A stretch of 64,000 nucleotides of DNA from Vibrio ulleungensis (GCF_016900875.1 NZ_JAFEUM010000009.1:62001-126000); one strand, 5' to 3'; shown: positions 52,562 to 63,354, counted from the first letter of the stretch. Numbers and translations are program-made. Notes: generated from the letters alone by a model not told the origin.

Positions 52562-53341
52562 TTATCCCTGGCCAGTTGCCAGATCGATCAATTCCCGCGC
52601 AATAGTCCCCGGAGGAGCCATCTCTGGTAAGTCATTGAAGTCAAACCACTGCGCATCCACCAACTCGTGCTGATCTATTTTAATCTCACCAGATTCATAT
52701 TCTGCAGTAAAACCGACCATAAGACTGTTTGAAAACGCCCAAGGCTGGCTGCCGACATATTCGATCTTCTTCACTCTAATTTGGCTTTCTTCGTAGACTT
52801 CACGCTCGACACACTCTTCAAGTGTCTCTCCGCTTTCTAGATAGCCCGCTAACACGGTGTAAAACGGTTTTTTGTGCCTATGGTGCTTAGCGAGCAAAAT
52901 CTTTCCTTGTTTCACTACAGCGACAATTATGCAGGGGTATATGCGTGGGTAATGCTGAGTGCGACAGTCACTGCACTGCATGGACAGCTCACGACGATTA
53001 AAGTGAGTTCGGCCCCCACAACTGCTACAAAAACGCTGAGTATGAAGCATATTTTCGAGCACCATCGCTTTGCTCGCTAAATGAAAAAGCGGTTTATCTA
53101 GGGTTAAAAACTCTCGCATAGACAAATACTCTACCTCAGGCAAAGACTCCGCATCCTCACTTGGTAGCCAGTACACTTGATACCCTTGGTAGTGATCCAG
53201 TTTTACTGCGGCGCTCTTATCGATATTCAGCTCATCGGATGTCCCAAACAACAATTCGCCATCACGCGTTGCTATATCTGTATTAAGCACGCTCAACCAA
53301 TAAGCTTTTTCCGATTGCTCATGGTTACTTTTTCTTAACAT
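52562..53341 (-). CDS. nudC: NADH pyrophosphatase / RNA deNADding enzyme NudC
   Basis: A Nudix hydrolase that cleaves NADH and removes NAD caps from RNA. Four cysteines form a zinc ribbon (CSSCGG and CSDC, about residues 102-120). The Nudix box is GYLESGETLEECVEREVYEE, followed by Ser where the consensus has Gly, near residues 165-186. The NudC-specific motif SQPWAFSNSLM follows. At 259 residues it matches E. coli (257). It is divergent from rsd, the E. coli arrangement. Confidence 0.96.
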   Translation of the reverse strand: MLRKSNHEQSEKAYWLSVLNTDIATRDGELLFGTSDELNIDKSAAVKLDHYQGYQVYWLPSEDAESLPEVEYLSMREFLTLDKPLFHLASKAMVLENMLHTQRFCSSCGGRTHFNRRELSMQCSDCRTQHYPRIYPCIIVAVVKQGKILLAKHHRHKKPFYTVLAGYLESGETLEECVEREVYEESQIRVKKIEYVGSQPWAFSNSLMVGFTAEYESGEIKIDQHELVDAQWFDFNDLPEMAPPGTIARELIDLATGQG

Positions 53342-53481
53342 CGTTATGCTCCCTCTTGAAGATCACGCAGTTTACTGGCACTCTAACCTTACGCTAACAG
53401 TAAGTTTTCTCCTAAGAATTCTTGGTTAGTCTTCACCAATTTTTTAAATAGAGTGAAGTACCGGATCATGAGGATGTGGCT

Positions 53482-53964
53482 ATGCTAAACAAGTTTAAAC
53501 AAGTACAACAAGAATGGGGCGGTCAAAGCGCTGTCATTGACCACTGGCTTGAGACACGTCAACAGCTCATCGTCGAGTATTGTAAGCTGTTATCAATACA
53601 GCCAAACGCAACACAAGGGATTGTGAGTTTACCTTCTAGCGCAGACATGGCTAGCTTCTGCGGGCACCTTGTCGACTATATTTCTGAGGGGCACTTCAAG
53701 ATTTACGACATGGTCATGGATCGCTGGAAAGCTACCGGTTTTCAAACTAATCAAGAGATCGACACCACTTACTCTAAGATAATTCTAACCACTGAGCCTC
53801 TGTTAGAATTCACCGATACATACGCCGATAATAGTAACTTGGAAGAAACGAATGTCATTGAAGATCTTTCCAAAGTCGGAGAGATATTAGAGCTTAGATT
53901 TGAAGTAGAAGATGCTTTGATCCAAATGATAGCAGAGAGTCTTGCTGTTCCACCTGGTGCATAA
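53482..53964 (+). CDS. rsd: Regulator of sigma D (anti-sigma-70 factor Rsd)
   Basis: A small helical protein that binds region 4 of sigma-70 and favours alternative sigma factors in stationary phase. Similar to E. coli Rsd in HWLETRQQLIVEYCKLLSIQP, the central FCGHLVDYISEGHFKIYD and the C-terminal LSKVGEILELRFEVEDALI (parts shown). The ATG at 53482 (160 residues) is eight bases after AGGA; a GTG at 53476 is less likely. Its place beside nudC-hemE confirms the call. Confidence 0.93.
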   Translation: MLNKFKQVQQEWGGQSAVIDHWLETRQQLIVEYCKLLSIQPNATQGIVSLPSSADMASFCGHLVDYISEGHFKIYDMVMDRWKATGFQTNQEIDTTYSKIILTTEPLLEFTDTYADNSNLEETNVIEDLSKVGEILELRFEVEDALIQMIAESLAVPPGA

Positions 53965-54343
53965 TGTGTCGGCCCATGTTGCCTAAGCTCAGCATGGTCC
54001 GAAAATCTCTTGGTTTACATTTTATCACTCACGTTCGGGCTCAGGTCGAGTGAACAGATGAGGTTAAAGTAACCTTAACTTGCGTAGACATTGTCATAAT
54101 GTCGCCTACTCACATCATTAGAGCCCATCACTTTTCTTGTGTATTAAAATGAAGAGTAGCCTTTCACATCTATGGATTGACCAATCCATAAAGCAATCAA
54201 TACATTGAGTATGCATAGGCAGCTAATACAACTATCGATAGTCCCTACTTGGCGAAAACGCTTCGCTTAGCAATAAATAATAGCTCGCAAGCCACTTTAA
54301 TTTAGATTAGAACGCACTGAAGCGGTTCCAGAATTATAGATAC
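53965..54343. other. Intergenic region between rsd and rpoC
   Basis: No gene is seen in these 379 bases between two convergent genes. The only marked structure is the perfect inverted repeat TATGGATTG-AC-CAATCCATA at 54171-54190. No rightward terminator for rsd could be identified. Confidence 0.5.
54171..54190. promoter_or_regulatory. Inverted repeat between rsd and rpoC
   Basis: Two exact 9-base arms (54171-54179 and 54182-54190) with two bases between. The short spacing suits a protein-binding operator rather than an RNA hairpin, yet no promoter is expected between convergent genes. Confidence 0.35.
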
Positions 54344-54370
54344 AAAAAAGGCACCCTAAGGTGCCTTTTT
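54344..54370 (-). terminator. Terminator of the rplJ-rplL-rpoB-rpoC transcript
   Basis: A GGCACC/GGTGCC stem (54350-54355 with 54360-54365), four-base loop, with six A and five T residues on either side. It starts 19 bases after rpoC. Confidence 0.9.
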
Positions 54371-54388
54371 AACTATCTATCGACTGTA

Positions 54389-57300
54389 TTACTCTTCGTC
54401 AGAGAATCCAGCGTTAAGTAGTGCCGCAAGATTGTCTGTCGCTTGTTCAGCTGATGGACCTTCTGTTTCTTCACGCTGCTTAGCACGGTCTTGGTGATAC
54501 GCAAAACCAGTACCCGCAGGGATCAGACGACCAACAATAACGTTCTCTTTCAGACCACGAAGGTCATCACGCTTACCAGAAACTGCAGCTTCTGTTAGTA
54601 CGCGAGTCGTTTCCTGGAACGATGCTGCTGAGATAAATGACTCAGTAGCAAGAGACGCTTTAGTGATACCCAGTAGTTCACGCTCAAAACGGATTAGCTC
54701 TTTGCCTTCAGCTTCTAGCTGACGGTTAGTAATCTTAACTTGAGAGTATTCTACTTGCTCACCAGGTAGGAACTCAGAGTCTCCACCGTGGGTGATAGTA
54801 CACTTACGCAACATCTGACGAACGATTGTCTCGATGTGCTTATCGTTAATCTTAACCCCTTGCAGACGGTAAACTTCTTGTACTTCGTTAGCGATGTACT
54901 GAGTTACCGCGTGGATACCACGCAAACGCAAGATGTCATGCGGTGTTTCTGGACCGTCGGCGATAACATCACCACGTTCCACTTTTTCACCTTCAAACAC
55001 GTTAAGCTGACGATGTTTAGGGATCATCTCTTCGTAGGCCTCACCAGACTCACGAGTGATCACTAGACGACGCTTACCTTTAGTCTCTTTACCAAAGCTC
55101 ACAGTACCTGTGTGCTCAGCAAGGATCGCAGGCTCTTTTGGCTTACGAGCTTCAAATAGGTCAGCAACTCGTGGAAGACCACCGGTGATATCTTTGTTTC
55201 CGCCAGACTTCTGAGGGATACGAGATAGAGTGTCACCAATGCCTACTTCTGCGCCATCTTCGATGTTTACAATCGCTTTACCAGGTAGGAAGTAAGACGC
55301 TGGCATATCAGTACCAGGGATCATTACGTCATTACCTTGCTCATCAACAAGTTTGATTGCTGGACGCATATCTTTACCTGCTGCTGGGCGAGCTGCGGCT
55401 TCAGTTACCTCTGAAGACGAAAGACCGGTTAGGTCATCAGTCTGACGAGATACGGTTACACCGTCGATCATGTCAACGAATTGGATGCGACCCGCTACTT
55501 CAGTAATGATTGGTAGGGTGTGCGCTTCCCAGTTTGCTACTGTTTCGCCAACGCCAACCGCTTCGCCGTCGCCTTTGCTTAACATAGAACCGTAAGGAAG
55601 TTTGTGCTTCTCTTTAGTACGACCAAACTCATCAATGATGGTTAGTTCAGAGGCACGAGAAGTAATAACCAGTTTCTTATCTTTATTGATAACGAACTTA
55701 GCGTTGTTCAGTCTTACAGTACCAGCGTTCTTAGTTTGAACACTGTTCTCTGCCGCCGCTGTAGATGCAGCACCACCGATGTGGAACGTACGCATGGTAA
55801 GCTGTGTACCCGGTTCACCGATTGACTGAGCCGCGATAACGCCAACTGCTTCACCAGTGTTAACCATGTGGCCACGTGCTAGGTCACGACCGTAACAGAA
55901 CTTACAACAACCGAAGTCAGAATCACAGGTTACAACAGAACGTACTTTTAGTTGGTCAACTGAGTTCTCATCAATGATTTGACACCATTTCTCGTCAATT
56001 AGCGTATTGCGAGGGATAAGAACTTCTTCAGTACCTGGCTTAACCACGTCTTCTGCAACAACACGACCAAGGGCTAGTTCAGTAAGAGGAACCTTAACAT
56101 CACCACCTTCGATGTGCGGCATCATATCGACACCTTCGTGAGTACCACAATCGTCTTCAGTGACTACAACATCTTGCGCTACGTCTACTAGACGACGCGT
56201 TAGGTAACCCGAGTTCGCAGTCTTAAGTGCCGTATCGGCAAGACCCTTACGAGCACCGTGAGTAGAGATAAAGTACTGAAGTACGTTTAGACCTTCTTTA
56301 AAGTTCGCGGTGATTGGCGTTTCGATGATTGAACCATCTGGACGCGCCATCAGACCACGCATACCGGCAAGCTGACGAATCTGCGCAGCAGAACCACGAG
56401 CACCGGAGTCGGCCATCATGTAGATGCTGTTGAAAGACTCTTGCTGTTCTTCTTCACCGTCGCGGTTAACCACCGTTTCAGAAGACAAGTTGTCCATCAT
56501 CGCTTTTGCTACACGATCGTTGGTTGAAGCCCAGATATCGATAACTTTGTTGTATCGCTCACCCGCAGTTACAAGACCAGATTGGAACTGCTCTTGAATT
56601 TCGCGAACTTCTTCTTCAGCTTCTGAGATTTCAGTGTACTTCGCATCAGGTACAACCATATCGTCGATACCAACAGATACACCAGAAAGTGCCGCGTATG
56701 CGAAACCAGCGTACATGATTTGGTCAGCGAAGATTACAGTGTCCTTAAGACCTAGTGAACGGTACGCTTCATCAAGCAGTTTAGAAATCTGCTTTTTACC
56801 TAGCTTTTGGTTTACCAGTTCAAACGGTAGGCCCGATGGAACGATTTGCCAAAGCATTGCACGACCGATAGTGGTATCCACCAACTTAGTCTCGGTATTG
56901 CGCTCACCATTATCATCAATGGTGGTTTCGGTGATGCGAACTTTCACGCGAGCGTGAAGCTCTGCGCTCTTAGTGCGGTACGCTTTCTCTGCTTCTTCTG
57001 GAGAAGCAAGGTACATACCTTCACCCTTCACATTAATCTTGTCACGAGTCATGTAGTAAAGACCCAATACAACGTCCTGAGAAGGTACGATGATCGGATC
57101 ACCTGACGCAGGTGACAGAATGTTGTTGGTCGACATCATTAGGGTACGTGCTTCTAACTGTGCTTCCAGAGTTAGAGGTACGTGTACCGCCATTTGGTCA
57201 CCATCGAAGTCGGCGTTGTATGCCGCACACACTAGTGGGTGAAGCTGAATCGCTTTACCTTCGATAAGTACAGGTTCGAAAGCCTGGATACCCAAACGGT

Positions 57301-58588
57301 GAAGTGTAGGTGCACGGTTAAGCAGTACAGGGTGTTCACGGATAACTTCATCCAGAATATCCCATACAATCGCTTCTTCACGCTCTACCATCTTCTTCGC
57401 AGCTTTGATTGTCGTAGCCATGCCACGAGACTCAAGTTTTGCGTAGATGAATGGCTTGAATAGCTCTAGTGCCATCTTCTTAGGAAGACCACACTGATGC
57501 AGACGAAGGTATGGACCTACGGTGATTACCGAACGACCAGAGTAGTCTACACGCTTACCAAGAAGGTTCTGACGGAAACGACCTTGTTTACCCTTGATCA
57601 TATCAGCAAGAGATTTCAGAGGACGCTTGTTAGAACCTGTAATAGCACGACCACGACGACCGTTATCTAGAAGGGCATCAACAGACTCTTGCAACATACG
57701 CTTCTCGTTACGTACGATGATGTCTGGAGCCGCTAGCTCTAGAAGACGCTTCAAACGGTTGTTACGGTTGATCACACGACGGTAAAGGTCGTTAAGATCA
57801 GACGTTGCAAAACGGCCACCATCTAGTGGTACTAGAGGGCGAAGATCTGGCGGCAATACAGGTAGAACCGTTAGGATCATCCACTCAGGGTTGTTACCCG
57901 AAGCAACGAACGCTTCTACTAGCTTAAGACGCTTAGTGATCTTCTTACGCTTAGTTTCAGAGTTAGTAGACTCCAATTCTTCACGCATTTGTTCTGCTTC
58001 TGCATTTAGGTCCATTGTGTAAAGCAGATCTTTGATCGCTTCCGCACCCATTTTTGCAGTGAACTCATCACCGTACTCTTCGAGTTTGTCTAGGTACTCT
58101 TCTTCTGTCAGCATTTGACCTTTTTCAAGATCAGTCATACCAGATTCAGTGACCACGTACATTTCAAAGTACAGTACACGCTCGATATCACGTAGTGGAA
58201 TGTCCATAAGCAGACCAATACGAGACGGCAGTGATTTTAGGAACCAGATGTGTGCAACAGGTGACGCCAATTCGATGTGGCCCATACGGTCACGACGAAC
58301 TTTAGTTTGCGTTACTTCTACGCCACATTTTTCACAGATAACACCACGGTGCTTCAAACGCTTGTACTTTCCACAAAGACATTCGTAGTCTTTTACTGGG
58401 CCAAAGATACGCGCACAAAACAGACCATCACGCTCAGGCTTGAACGTACGGTAGTTAATAGTTTCTGGTTTTTTTACTTCACCAAATGACCATGAACGGA
58501 TCATATCAGGTGAAGAAAGACCGATTTTGATCGCGTCAAATTCTTCAGTCTTATGTTGTGCTTTTAGAAAGTTTAATAAGTCTTTCAC
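54389..58588 (-). CDS. rpoC: RNA polymerase beta' subunit
   Basis: The 1399-residue catalytic subunit. The N-terminal zinc ribbon is CLCGKYKRLKHRGVICEKCG (near residue 70), the active-site aspartates lie in NADFDGDQMAVH (near 458), and the second zinc site is in CDSDFGCCKFC (near 888-898). The trigger-loop and bridge-helix region (GARGSAAQIRQLAGMRGLM) is intact. Length and domain order equal E. coli RpoC within a few residues. It follows rpoB by 86 bases. Confidence 0.99.
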   Translation of the reverse strand: MKDLLNFLKAQHKTEEFDAIKIGLSSPDMIRSWSFGEVKKPETINYRTFKPERDGLFCARIFGPVKDYECLCGKYKRLKHRGVICEKCGVEVTQTKVRRDRMGHIELASPVAHIWFLKSLPSRIGLLMDIPLRDIERVLYFEMYVVTESGMTDLEKGQMLTEEEYLDKLEEYGDEFTAKMGAEAIKDLLYTMDLNAEAEQMREELESTNSETKRKKITKRLKLVEAFVASGNNPEWMILTVLPVLPPDLRPLVPLDGGRFATSDLNDLYRRVINRNNRLKRLLELAAPDIIVRNEKRMLQESVDALLDNGRRGRAITGSNKRPLKSLADMIKGKQGRFRQNLLGKRVDYSGRSVITVGPYLRLHQCGLPKKMALELFKPFIYAKLESRGMATTIKAAKKMVEREEAIVWDILDEVIREHPVLLNRAPTLHRLGIQAFEPVLIEGKAIQLHPLVCAAYNADFDGDQMAVHVPLTLEAQLEARTLMMSTNNILSPASGDPIIVPSQDVVLGLYYMTRDKINVKGEGMYLASPEEAEKAYRTKSAELHARVKVRITETTIDDNGERNTETKLVDTTIGRAMLWQIVPSGLPFELVNQKLGKKQISKLLDEAYRSLGLKDTVIFADQIMYAGFAYAALSGVSVGIDDMVVPDAKYTEISEAEEEVREIQEQFQSGLVTAGERYNKVIDIWASTNDRVAKAMMDNLSSETVVNRDGEEEQQESFNSIYMMADSGARGSAAQIRQLAGMRGLMARPDGSIIETPITANFKEGLNVLQYFISTHGARKGLADTALKTANSGYLTRRLVDVAQDVVVTEDDCGTHEGVDMMPHIEGGDVKVPLTELALGRVVAEDVVKPGTEEVLIPRNTLIDEKWCQIIDENSVDQLKVRSVVTCDSDFGCCKFCYGRDLARGHMVNTGEAVGVIAAQSIGEPGTQLTMRTFHIGGAASTAAAENSVQTKNAGTVRLNNAKFVINKDKKLVITSRASELTIIDEFGRTKEKHKLPYGSMLSKGDGEAVGVGETVANWEAHTLPIITEVAGRIQFVDMIDGVTVSRQTDDLTGLSSSEVTEAAARPAAGKDMRPAIKLVDEQGNDVMIPGTDMPASYFLPGKAIVNIEDGAEVGIGDTLSRIPQKSGGNKDITGGLPRVADLFEARKPKEPAILAEHTGTVSFGKETKGKRRLVITRESGEAYEEMIPKHRQLNVFEGEKVERGDVIADGPETPHDILRLRGIHAVTQYIANEVQEVYRLQGVKINDKHIETIVRQMLRKCTITHGGDSEFLPGEQVEYSQVKITNRQLEAEGKELIRFERELLGITKASLATESFISAASFQETTRVLTEAAVSGKRDDLRGLKENVIVGRLIPAGTGFAYHQDRAKQREETEGPSAEQATDNLAALLNAGFSDEE

Positions 58589-58674
58589 AATCAGCTCCTG
58601 TTAGGAGTTAAAAGATGCTTGTCGCCCACCGGAGACAAGCATCTCCACAACAGTTAATCACTCTTACGAGATGA

Positions 58675-61600
58675 TTACTCTTCGTCTTCTAACTCGATGT
58701 TAATACCTAGCGAGCGAATCTCTTTCAACAATACGTTGAACGATTCTGGCATGCCTGGTTCCATCGAATGGTTACCGTCGACGATGTTTTTATACATCTT
58801 AGTACGACCGTTTACGTCATCCGATTTCACCGTTAGCATCTCTTGAAGGGTGTAAGCAGCACCGTATGCTTCTAGTGCCCATACCTCCATCTCACCGAAA
58901 CGCTGGCCACCGAACTGAGCTTTACCACCAAGTGGTTGCTGAGTTACTAGGCTGTACGAACCAGTAGAACGAGCGTGCATCTTGTCATCAACCAAGTGGT
59001 TTAGTTTCAGCATGTACATGTAACCTACAGTTACAGGACGCTCAAACGCATCACCGGTACGACCATCGAACAACGTTAGCTGGCCAGACGCTGGTAGGTC
59101 AGCTAGCACAAGTAGTTCTTTGATTGATTTCTCAGAAGCACCATCGAACACAGGAGTTGCAATCGGTAGACCGCCGCGAAGGTTCTTAATAAGAGTGCGA
59201 ACTTCGTCGTCGCTCAGAGAAGCAATATCGACTTCTTGGCGAGTGCCGCCTAGGTCGTATACTTTCTGCAAGAATTCACGGAACTTCGCGAGCTCTTGTT
59301 GCTCTTTAACCATCTTGTTGATCTTGTCACCGATGCCTTTCGCGGCTAGACCTAAGTGTACTTCTAGGATCTGACCGATGTTCATACGTGACGGTACACC
59401 CAACGGGTTAAGCACGATATCGACTGGTCGGCCAGTTTCGTCATACGGCATATCTTCTACAGGGTTAATCTTAGAGATTACACCCTTGTTACCGTGACGA
59501 CCCGCCATCTTATCACCAGGTTGGATACGACGTTTAACAGCTAGGTACACTTTAACGATCTTCAAAACGCCAGGCGCAAGGTCATCACCTTGGGTGATCT
59601 TGCGACGCTTGGTTTCAAATTTCTTATCGAAGTCAGCTTTTAGCTCGTCCCACTGCTCAGCAAGTTGCTCAAGCTTAGTTTGTAGGGCGTCGTCTTCAAC
59701 AGACTGCTCTAGCCACTTCTTGCGCTCCATCGAGTCAAGTCGAGCTTCAGAGAAGCCGCCTTGCAGCAATACAGCACGAACACGCGCAAGTAGACCACCT
59801 TCGAGGATTTGGAATTCCTCAGTCAGGTCTTTCTTCGCTTCTTTCAGCTGCATTTGCTCGATTTCTAGAGCACGTTTGTCTTTTTCTACACCGTCGCGAG
59901 TAAACACTTGTACGTCGATGATGGTACCAGACACTGAGTTAGGAACACGCAAAGAGGTGTCTTTAACATCAGAGGCTTTCTCACCAAAGATCGCACGCAG
60001 AAGTTTCTCTTCTGGAGTAAGCTGAGTTTCACCCTTAGGCGTCACTTTACCTACTAGGATGTCGCCACCCTTAACTTCAGCACCGATGTAAACAATACCA
60101 GACTCATCCAGCTTCGATAGCGCTGCTTCACCTACGTTCGGGATATCCGCTGTGATCTCTTCAGAGCCCAGTTTAGTATCACGAGCCACACAAGAAAGCT
60201 CTTGAATGTGGATTGTAGTAAAGCGGTCTTCTTGAACAACGCGCTCAGAAACAAGGATTGAATCCTCAAAGTTGTAACCGTTCCAAGGCATGAATGCGAT
60301 ACGCATGTTCTGGCCTAGAGCCAACTCACCAAGGTCAGTTGATGGGCCGTCAGCAAGTACGTCGCCTTTTGCCACAGGCTCACCTGGCATCACAGTTGGA
60401 CGCTGGTTGATACATGTGTTTTGGTTAGAACGGGTGTATTTGGTCAAGTTGTAGATGTCGATGCCTGCTTCACCAGGAACCAACTCTTCTTCGTTAACCT
60501 TAATCACGATGCGAGATGCGTCTACCGACTGTACAGTACCGCCACGTTTAGCAACCGCTGTTACACCAGAGTCAACCGCAATGCTGCGCTCGATACCAGT
60601 ACCAACAAGTGGTTTGTCTGCACGTAGAGTAGGAACAGCCTGACGCTGCATGTTTGCACCCATCAAAGCACGGTTTGCATCATCGTGCTCTAGGAATGGG
60701 ATTAGTGATGCCGCGATAGATACAACCTGGTTAGTTGCAACGTCCATATAATCGACGTTCTCGCGTGGGTGTAGACCCGACTCACCTTTTTGACGTGCTG
60801 TAATCAGCTCGTCAGCAAACGTACCTTCGCCAGTCAATACCGTGTTCGCCTGAGCGATAACGAATTGACCTTCTTGGATCGCAGAAAGGTAATCTACATC
60901 TTCAGTCACAATACCATCAACAACGCGACGGTAAGGGGTTTCTAGGAAACCAAACTCATTACAACGAGCGTACGCTGATAGTGAGTTAATCAGACCGATG
61001 TTTGGACCTTCAGGAGTCTCGATAGGACATAGACGACCGTAGTGCGTAACGTGTACGTCACGTACTTCAAAACCAGCACGCTCACGGGTAAGACCACCAG
61101 GACCAAGTGCCGAGATACGACGCTTGTGGGTCACTTCCGATAACGGGTTGTTTTGGTCCATGAACTGAGACAGCTGCGAAGAACCGAAGAACTCTTTTAC
61201 TGCCGCAGAGATTGGCTTTGCGTTGATCAGATCTTGAGGCATGATCGCATCAAGGTCACCAAGGCTTAGACGCTCTTTAACAGCACGCTCTACACGAACT
61301 AGACCGACACGGAATTGGTTTTCTGCCATTTCGCCTACAGAGCGAATACGACGGTTACCAAGGTGATCGATATCATCGACTTCACCAATACCGTTACGGA
61401 TAGCAATCAGTTTTCTGATCACTTCTACAATATCAGTCTCGTCAAGAGTACCTTGTTCACCAGCATCTTCACGGCCAATTGAGCTGTTAAACTTCATACG
61501 ACCAACGGTCGATAGATCGTAACGCTCTTCCGAGAAGAATAGGCTTTCGAACAGAGCCTCTGCCGCTTCTTTCGTAGGCGGCTCACCAGGGCGCATCATG

Positions 61601-62703
61601 CGGTAGATTTCTACTAGCGCAGATAGGCGATCAGTGGTGCTGTCGACACGTAAGGTGTCAGACATGAACGGACCGTGGTCGAGATCATTGGTAAATAGAA
61701 CCTGGATCGCTGTATGACCAGCTTGAGACAGATTAGCGAGCGCCTCTAGGCTGATTTCGTGGTTCGCGCCTACAATAACTTCGCCAGTCTCTTCGTTGAT
61801 GTAGTCTTTAGCAGCTACTTTGCCAACGATGTACTCAACCGGTACTTCGATGAACTCAACGCCGTCTTTTTCTAATTGACGGATGTGACGCGCAGTAATG
61901 CGACGACCAGTTTCTACGTATTTCTTGCCGTTTGCTTCAATATCAAAAGAAGCAGTTTCACCGCGCAGACGCTCTGGAACAAGTTCCATCTTAAGCGCTT
62001 TATCTTGTACTTCGAAGTTTACTTTTTCGAAGAAGATATCAAGGATCTCTTCTGTGGTCTTATTAAGAGCACGAAGGATAATTGACGCAGGTAACTTACG
62101 ACGACGGTCAATACGTACGTATAGATTATCTTTAGGGTCGAACTCAAAATCCAACCAAGAACCACGGTAAGGGATAACGCGTGCGTTATACAGGACCTTA
62201 CCTGAAGAGTGGGTCTTACCTTTGTCACTGTCGAAGAACACGCCTGGGCTTCGATGCAGCTGAGATACGATAACCCTCTCGGTGCCGTTAATTACAAACG
62301 TACCATTGTCTGTCATGAGTGGAATTTCACCCATGTAGACTTCTTGTTCTTTAATGTCTTTTACGGTTCCCGCTGGTGCATCTTTATCAAACACAACAAG
62401 GCGCAATTTAACGCGAAGTGGTTTTGAATAAGTGACACCACGAATTTGACATTCTTTTACATCAAATACAGGCTCACCAAGACGATAGCTAACGTATTGC
62501 AGCTCGGAATTGCCGTTGTAGCTCTGAATTGGAAATACAGAACGAAAAGCAGCCTCAAGGCCATATTGTCCTTCAGGATCTTGCTCGATGAACTTGTCGA
62601 ACGAATCAAGCTGGATCGAAAGAAGGTATGGTATGTCCAAAACTTGTGGACGGGTACCAAAATCCTTACGGATGCGCTTTTTCTCGGTATAGGAGTAAAC
62701 CAT
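58675..62703 (-). CDS. rpoB: RNA polymerase beta subunit
   Basis: A 1342-residue core subunit, the same length as in E. coli. The rifampicin-binding cluster reads SSQLSQFMDQNNPLSEVTHK and then RRISALGPGG, that is Asp516, His526 and Ser531 in E. coli numbering, so no classical resistance change is present. The catalytic-centre contacts KMAGRHGNKGVIS and the C-terminal clamp region EMEVWALEAYGA are intact. It follows rplL with a 225-base gap that holds an attenuator-like hairpin. Confidence 0.99.
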   Translation of the reverse strand: MVYSYTEKKRIRKDFGTRPQVLDIPYLLSIQLDSFDKFIEQDPEGQYGLEAAFRSVFPIQSYNGNSELQYVSYRLGEPVFDVKECQIRGVTYSKPLRVKLRLVVFDKDAPAGTVKDIKEQEVYMGEIPLMTDNGTFVINGTERVIVSQLHRSPGVFFDSDKGKTHSSGKVLYNARVIPYRGSWLDFEFDPKDNLYVRIDRRRKLPASIILRALNKTTEEILDIFFEKVNFEVQDKALKMELVPERLRGETASFDIEANGKKYVETGRRITARHIRQLEKDGVEFIEVPVEYIVGKVAAKDYINEETGEVIVGANHEISLEALANLSQAGHTAIQVLFTNDLDHGPFMSDTLRVDSTTDRLSALVEIYRMMRPGEPPTKEAAEALFESLFFSEERYDLSTVGRMKFNSSIGREDAGEQGTLDETDIVEVIRKLIAIRNGIGEVDDIDHLGNRRIRSVGEMAENQFRVGLVRVERAVKERLSLGDLDAIMPQDLINAKPISAAVKEFFGSSQLSQFMDQNNPLSEVTHKRRISALGPGGLTRERAGFEVRDVHVTHYGRLCPIETPEGPNIGLINSLSAYARCNEFGFLETPYRRVVDGIVTEDVDYLSAIQEGQFVIAQANTVLTGEGTFADELITARQKGESGLHPRENVDYMDVATNQVVSIAASLIPFLEHDDANRALMGANMQRQAVPTLRADKPLVGTGIERSIAVDSGVTAVAKRGGTVQSVDASRIVIKVNEEELVPGEAGIDIYNLTKYTRSNQNTCINQRPTVMPGEPVAKGDVLADGPSTDLGELALGQNMRIAFMPWNGYNFEDSILVSERVVQEDRFTTIHIQELSCVARDTKLGSEEITADIPNVGEAALSKLDESGIVYIGAEVKGGDILVGKVTPKGETQLTPEEKLLRAIFGEKASDVKDTSLRVPNSVSGTIIDVQVFTRDGVEKDKRALEIEQMQLKEAKKDLTEEFQILEGGLLARVRAVLLQGGFSEARLDSMERKKWLEQSVEDDALQTKLEQLAEQWDELKADFDKKFETKRRKITQGDDLAPGVLKIVKVYLAVKRRIQPGDKMAGRHGNKGVISKINPVEDMPYDETGRPVDIVLNPLGVPSRMNIGQILEVHLGLAAKGIGDKINKMVKEQQELAKFREFLQKVYDLGGTRQEVDIASLSDDEVRTLIKNLRGGLPIATPVFDGASEKSIKELLVLADLPASGQLTLFDGRTGDAFERPVTVGYMYMLKLNHLVDDKMHARSTGSYSLVTQQPLGGKAQFGGQRFGEMEVWALEAYGAAYTLQEMLTVKSDDVNGRTKMYKNIVDGNHSMEPGMPESFNVLLKEIRSLGINIELEDEE

Positions 62704-62864
62704 GGGGTTCCTCAGCTCGCTGATAAGTGACCCAAACTACTCTCAACTGTCGTAGAGTAGTGACTAACGGCTGTTTTTAGGTGGTGCATCACCGGTAAAA
62801 GTGATGGTTTTTGCTTAGGCTTCGGTTTACAAACAGCGGAAAAAACACCGCAGCCCTACAGCGC

Positions 62865-62895
62865 AAAAAGGCCGGTGGTTATAAAACCACCAGCC
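62865..62895 (-). terminator. Attenuator-like hairpin between rplL and rpoB
   Basis: Read leftwards, an 11-bp stem with one mismatch or G-U pair (62870-62880 with 62885-62895), loop of four, then TTTTT. In E. coli a partial terminator at the same place lowers rpoBC expression relative to rplJL; the same role is likely here. Confidence 0.8.
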
Positions 62896-62928
62896 AATAG
62901 CCATTTCGGCTATGAAATTAAGTAATAA

Positions 62929-63297
62929 TTACTTAACTTCAACAGTCGCACCAGCTTCTTCTAGCTGTGCTTTAAGAGCTTCGGCTTCGTCTTTCTCGAT
63001 GCCTTCTTTTAGAGGTGCTGGAGCACCGTCTACAAGACCTTTAGCTTCTTTAAGACCTAGGCCAGTTGCGCCACGTACTGCTTTGATAACAGCAACTTTG
63101 TTACCGCCAACAGCAGTAAGGATAACGTCAAACTCAGTTTGCTCAGCAGCAGCTTCGCCACCAGCAGCGCCACCAGCTACAACAGCAGCAGCAGCCGAAA
63201 CGCCGAATTTTTCTTCCATCGCTTCGATTAGTTCAACAACTTGCATTACAGACATTTCTGCAACTGCGTCTAGGATTTGCTCGTTAGTAATAGACAT
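62929..63297 (-). CDS. rplL: 50S ribosomal protein bL7/bL12
   Basis: The 122-residue stalk protein. It has an N-terminal dimerisation helix (NEQILDAVAEMSVMQVVELI), an Ala/Gly hinge (about 36-50) and a C-terminal factor-binding domain with KVAVIKAVRGATGLGLKEAK. It recruits elongation factors to the ribosome. It follows rplJ by 57 bases. Confidence 0.98.
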   Translation of the reverse strand: MSITNEQILDAVAEMSVMQVVELIEAMEEKFGVSAAAAVVAGGAAGGEAAAEQTEFDVILTAVGGNKVAVIKAVRGATGLGLKEAKGLVDGAPAPLKEGIEKDEAEALKAQLEEAGATVEVK

Positions 63298-63354
63298 AAC
63301 AATTCTCTTTTAAGTCAACAATAAGTTTATTAAGCAACCAGTAAAAAGCAAGGC

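Noticed and set aside
58675..62703. A rifampicin-resistance change in rpoB
   Set aside because: The resistance cluster has the usual sensitive residues at the main positions.
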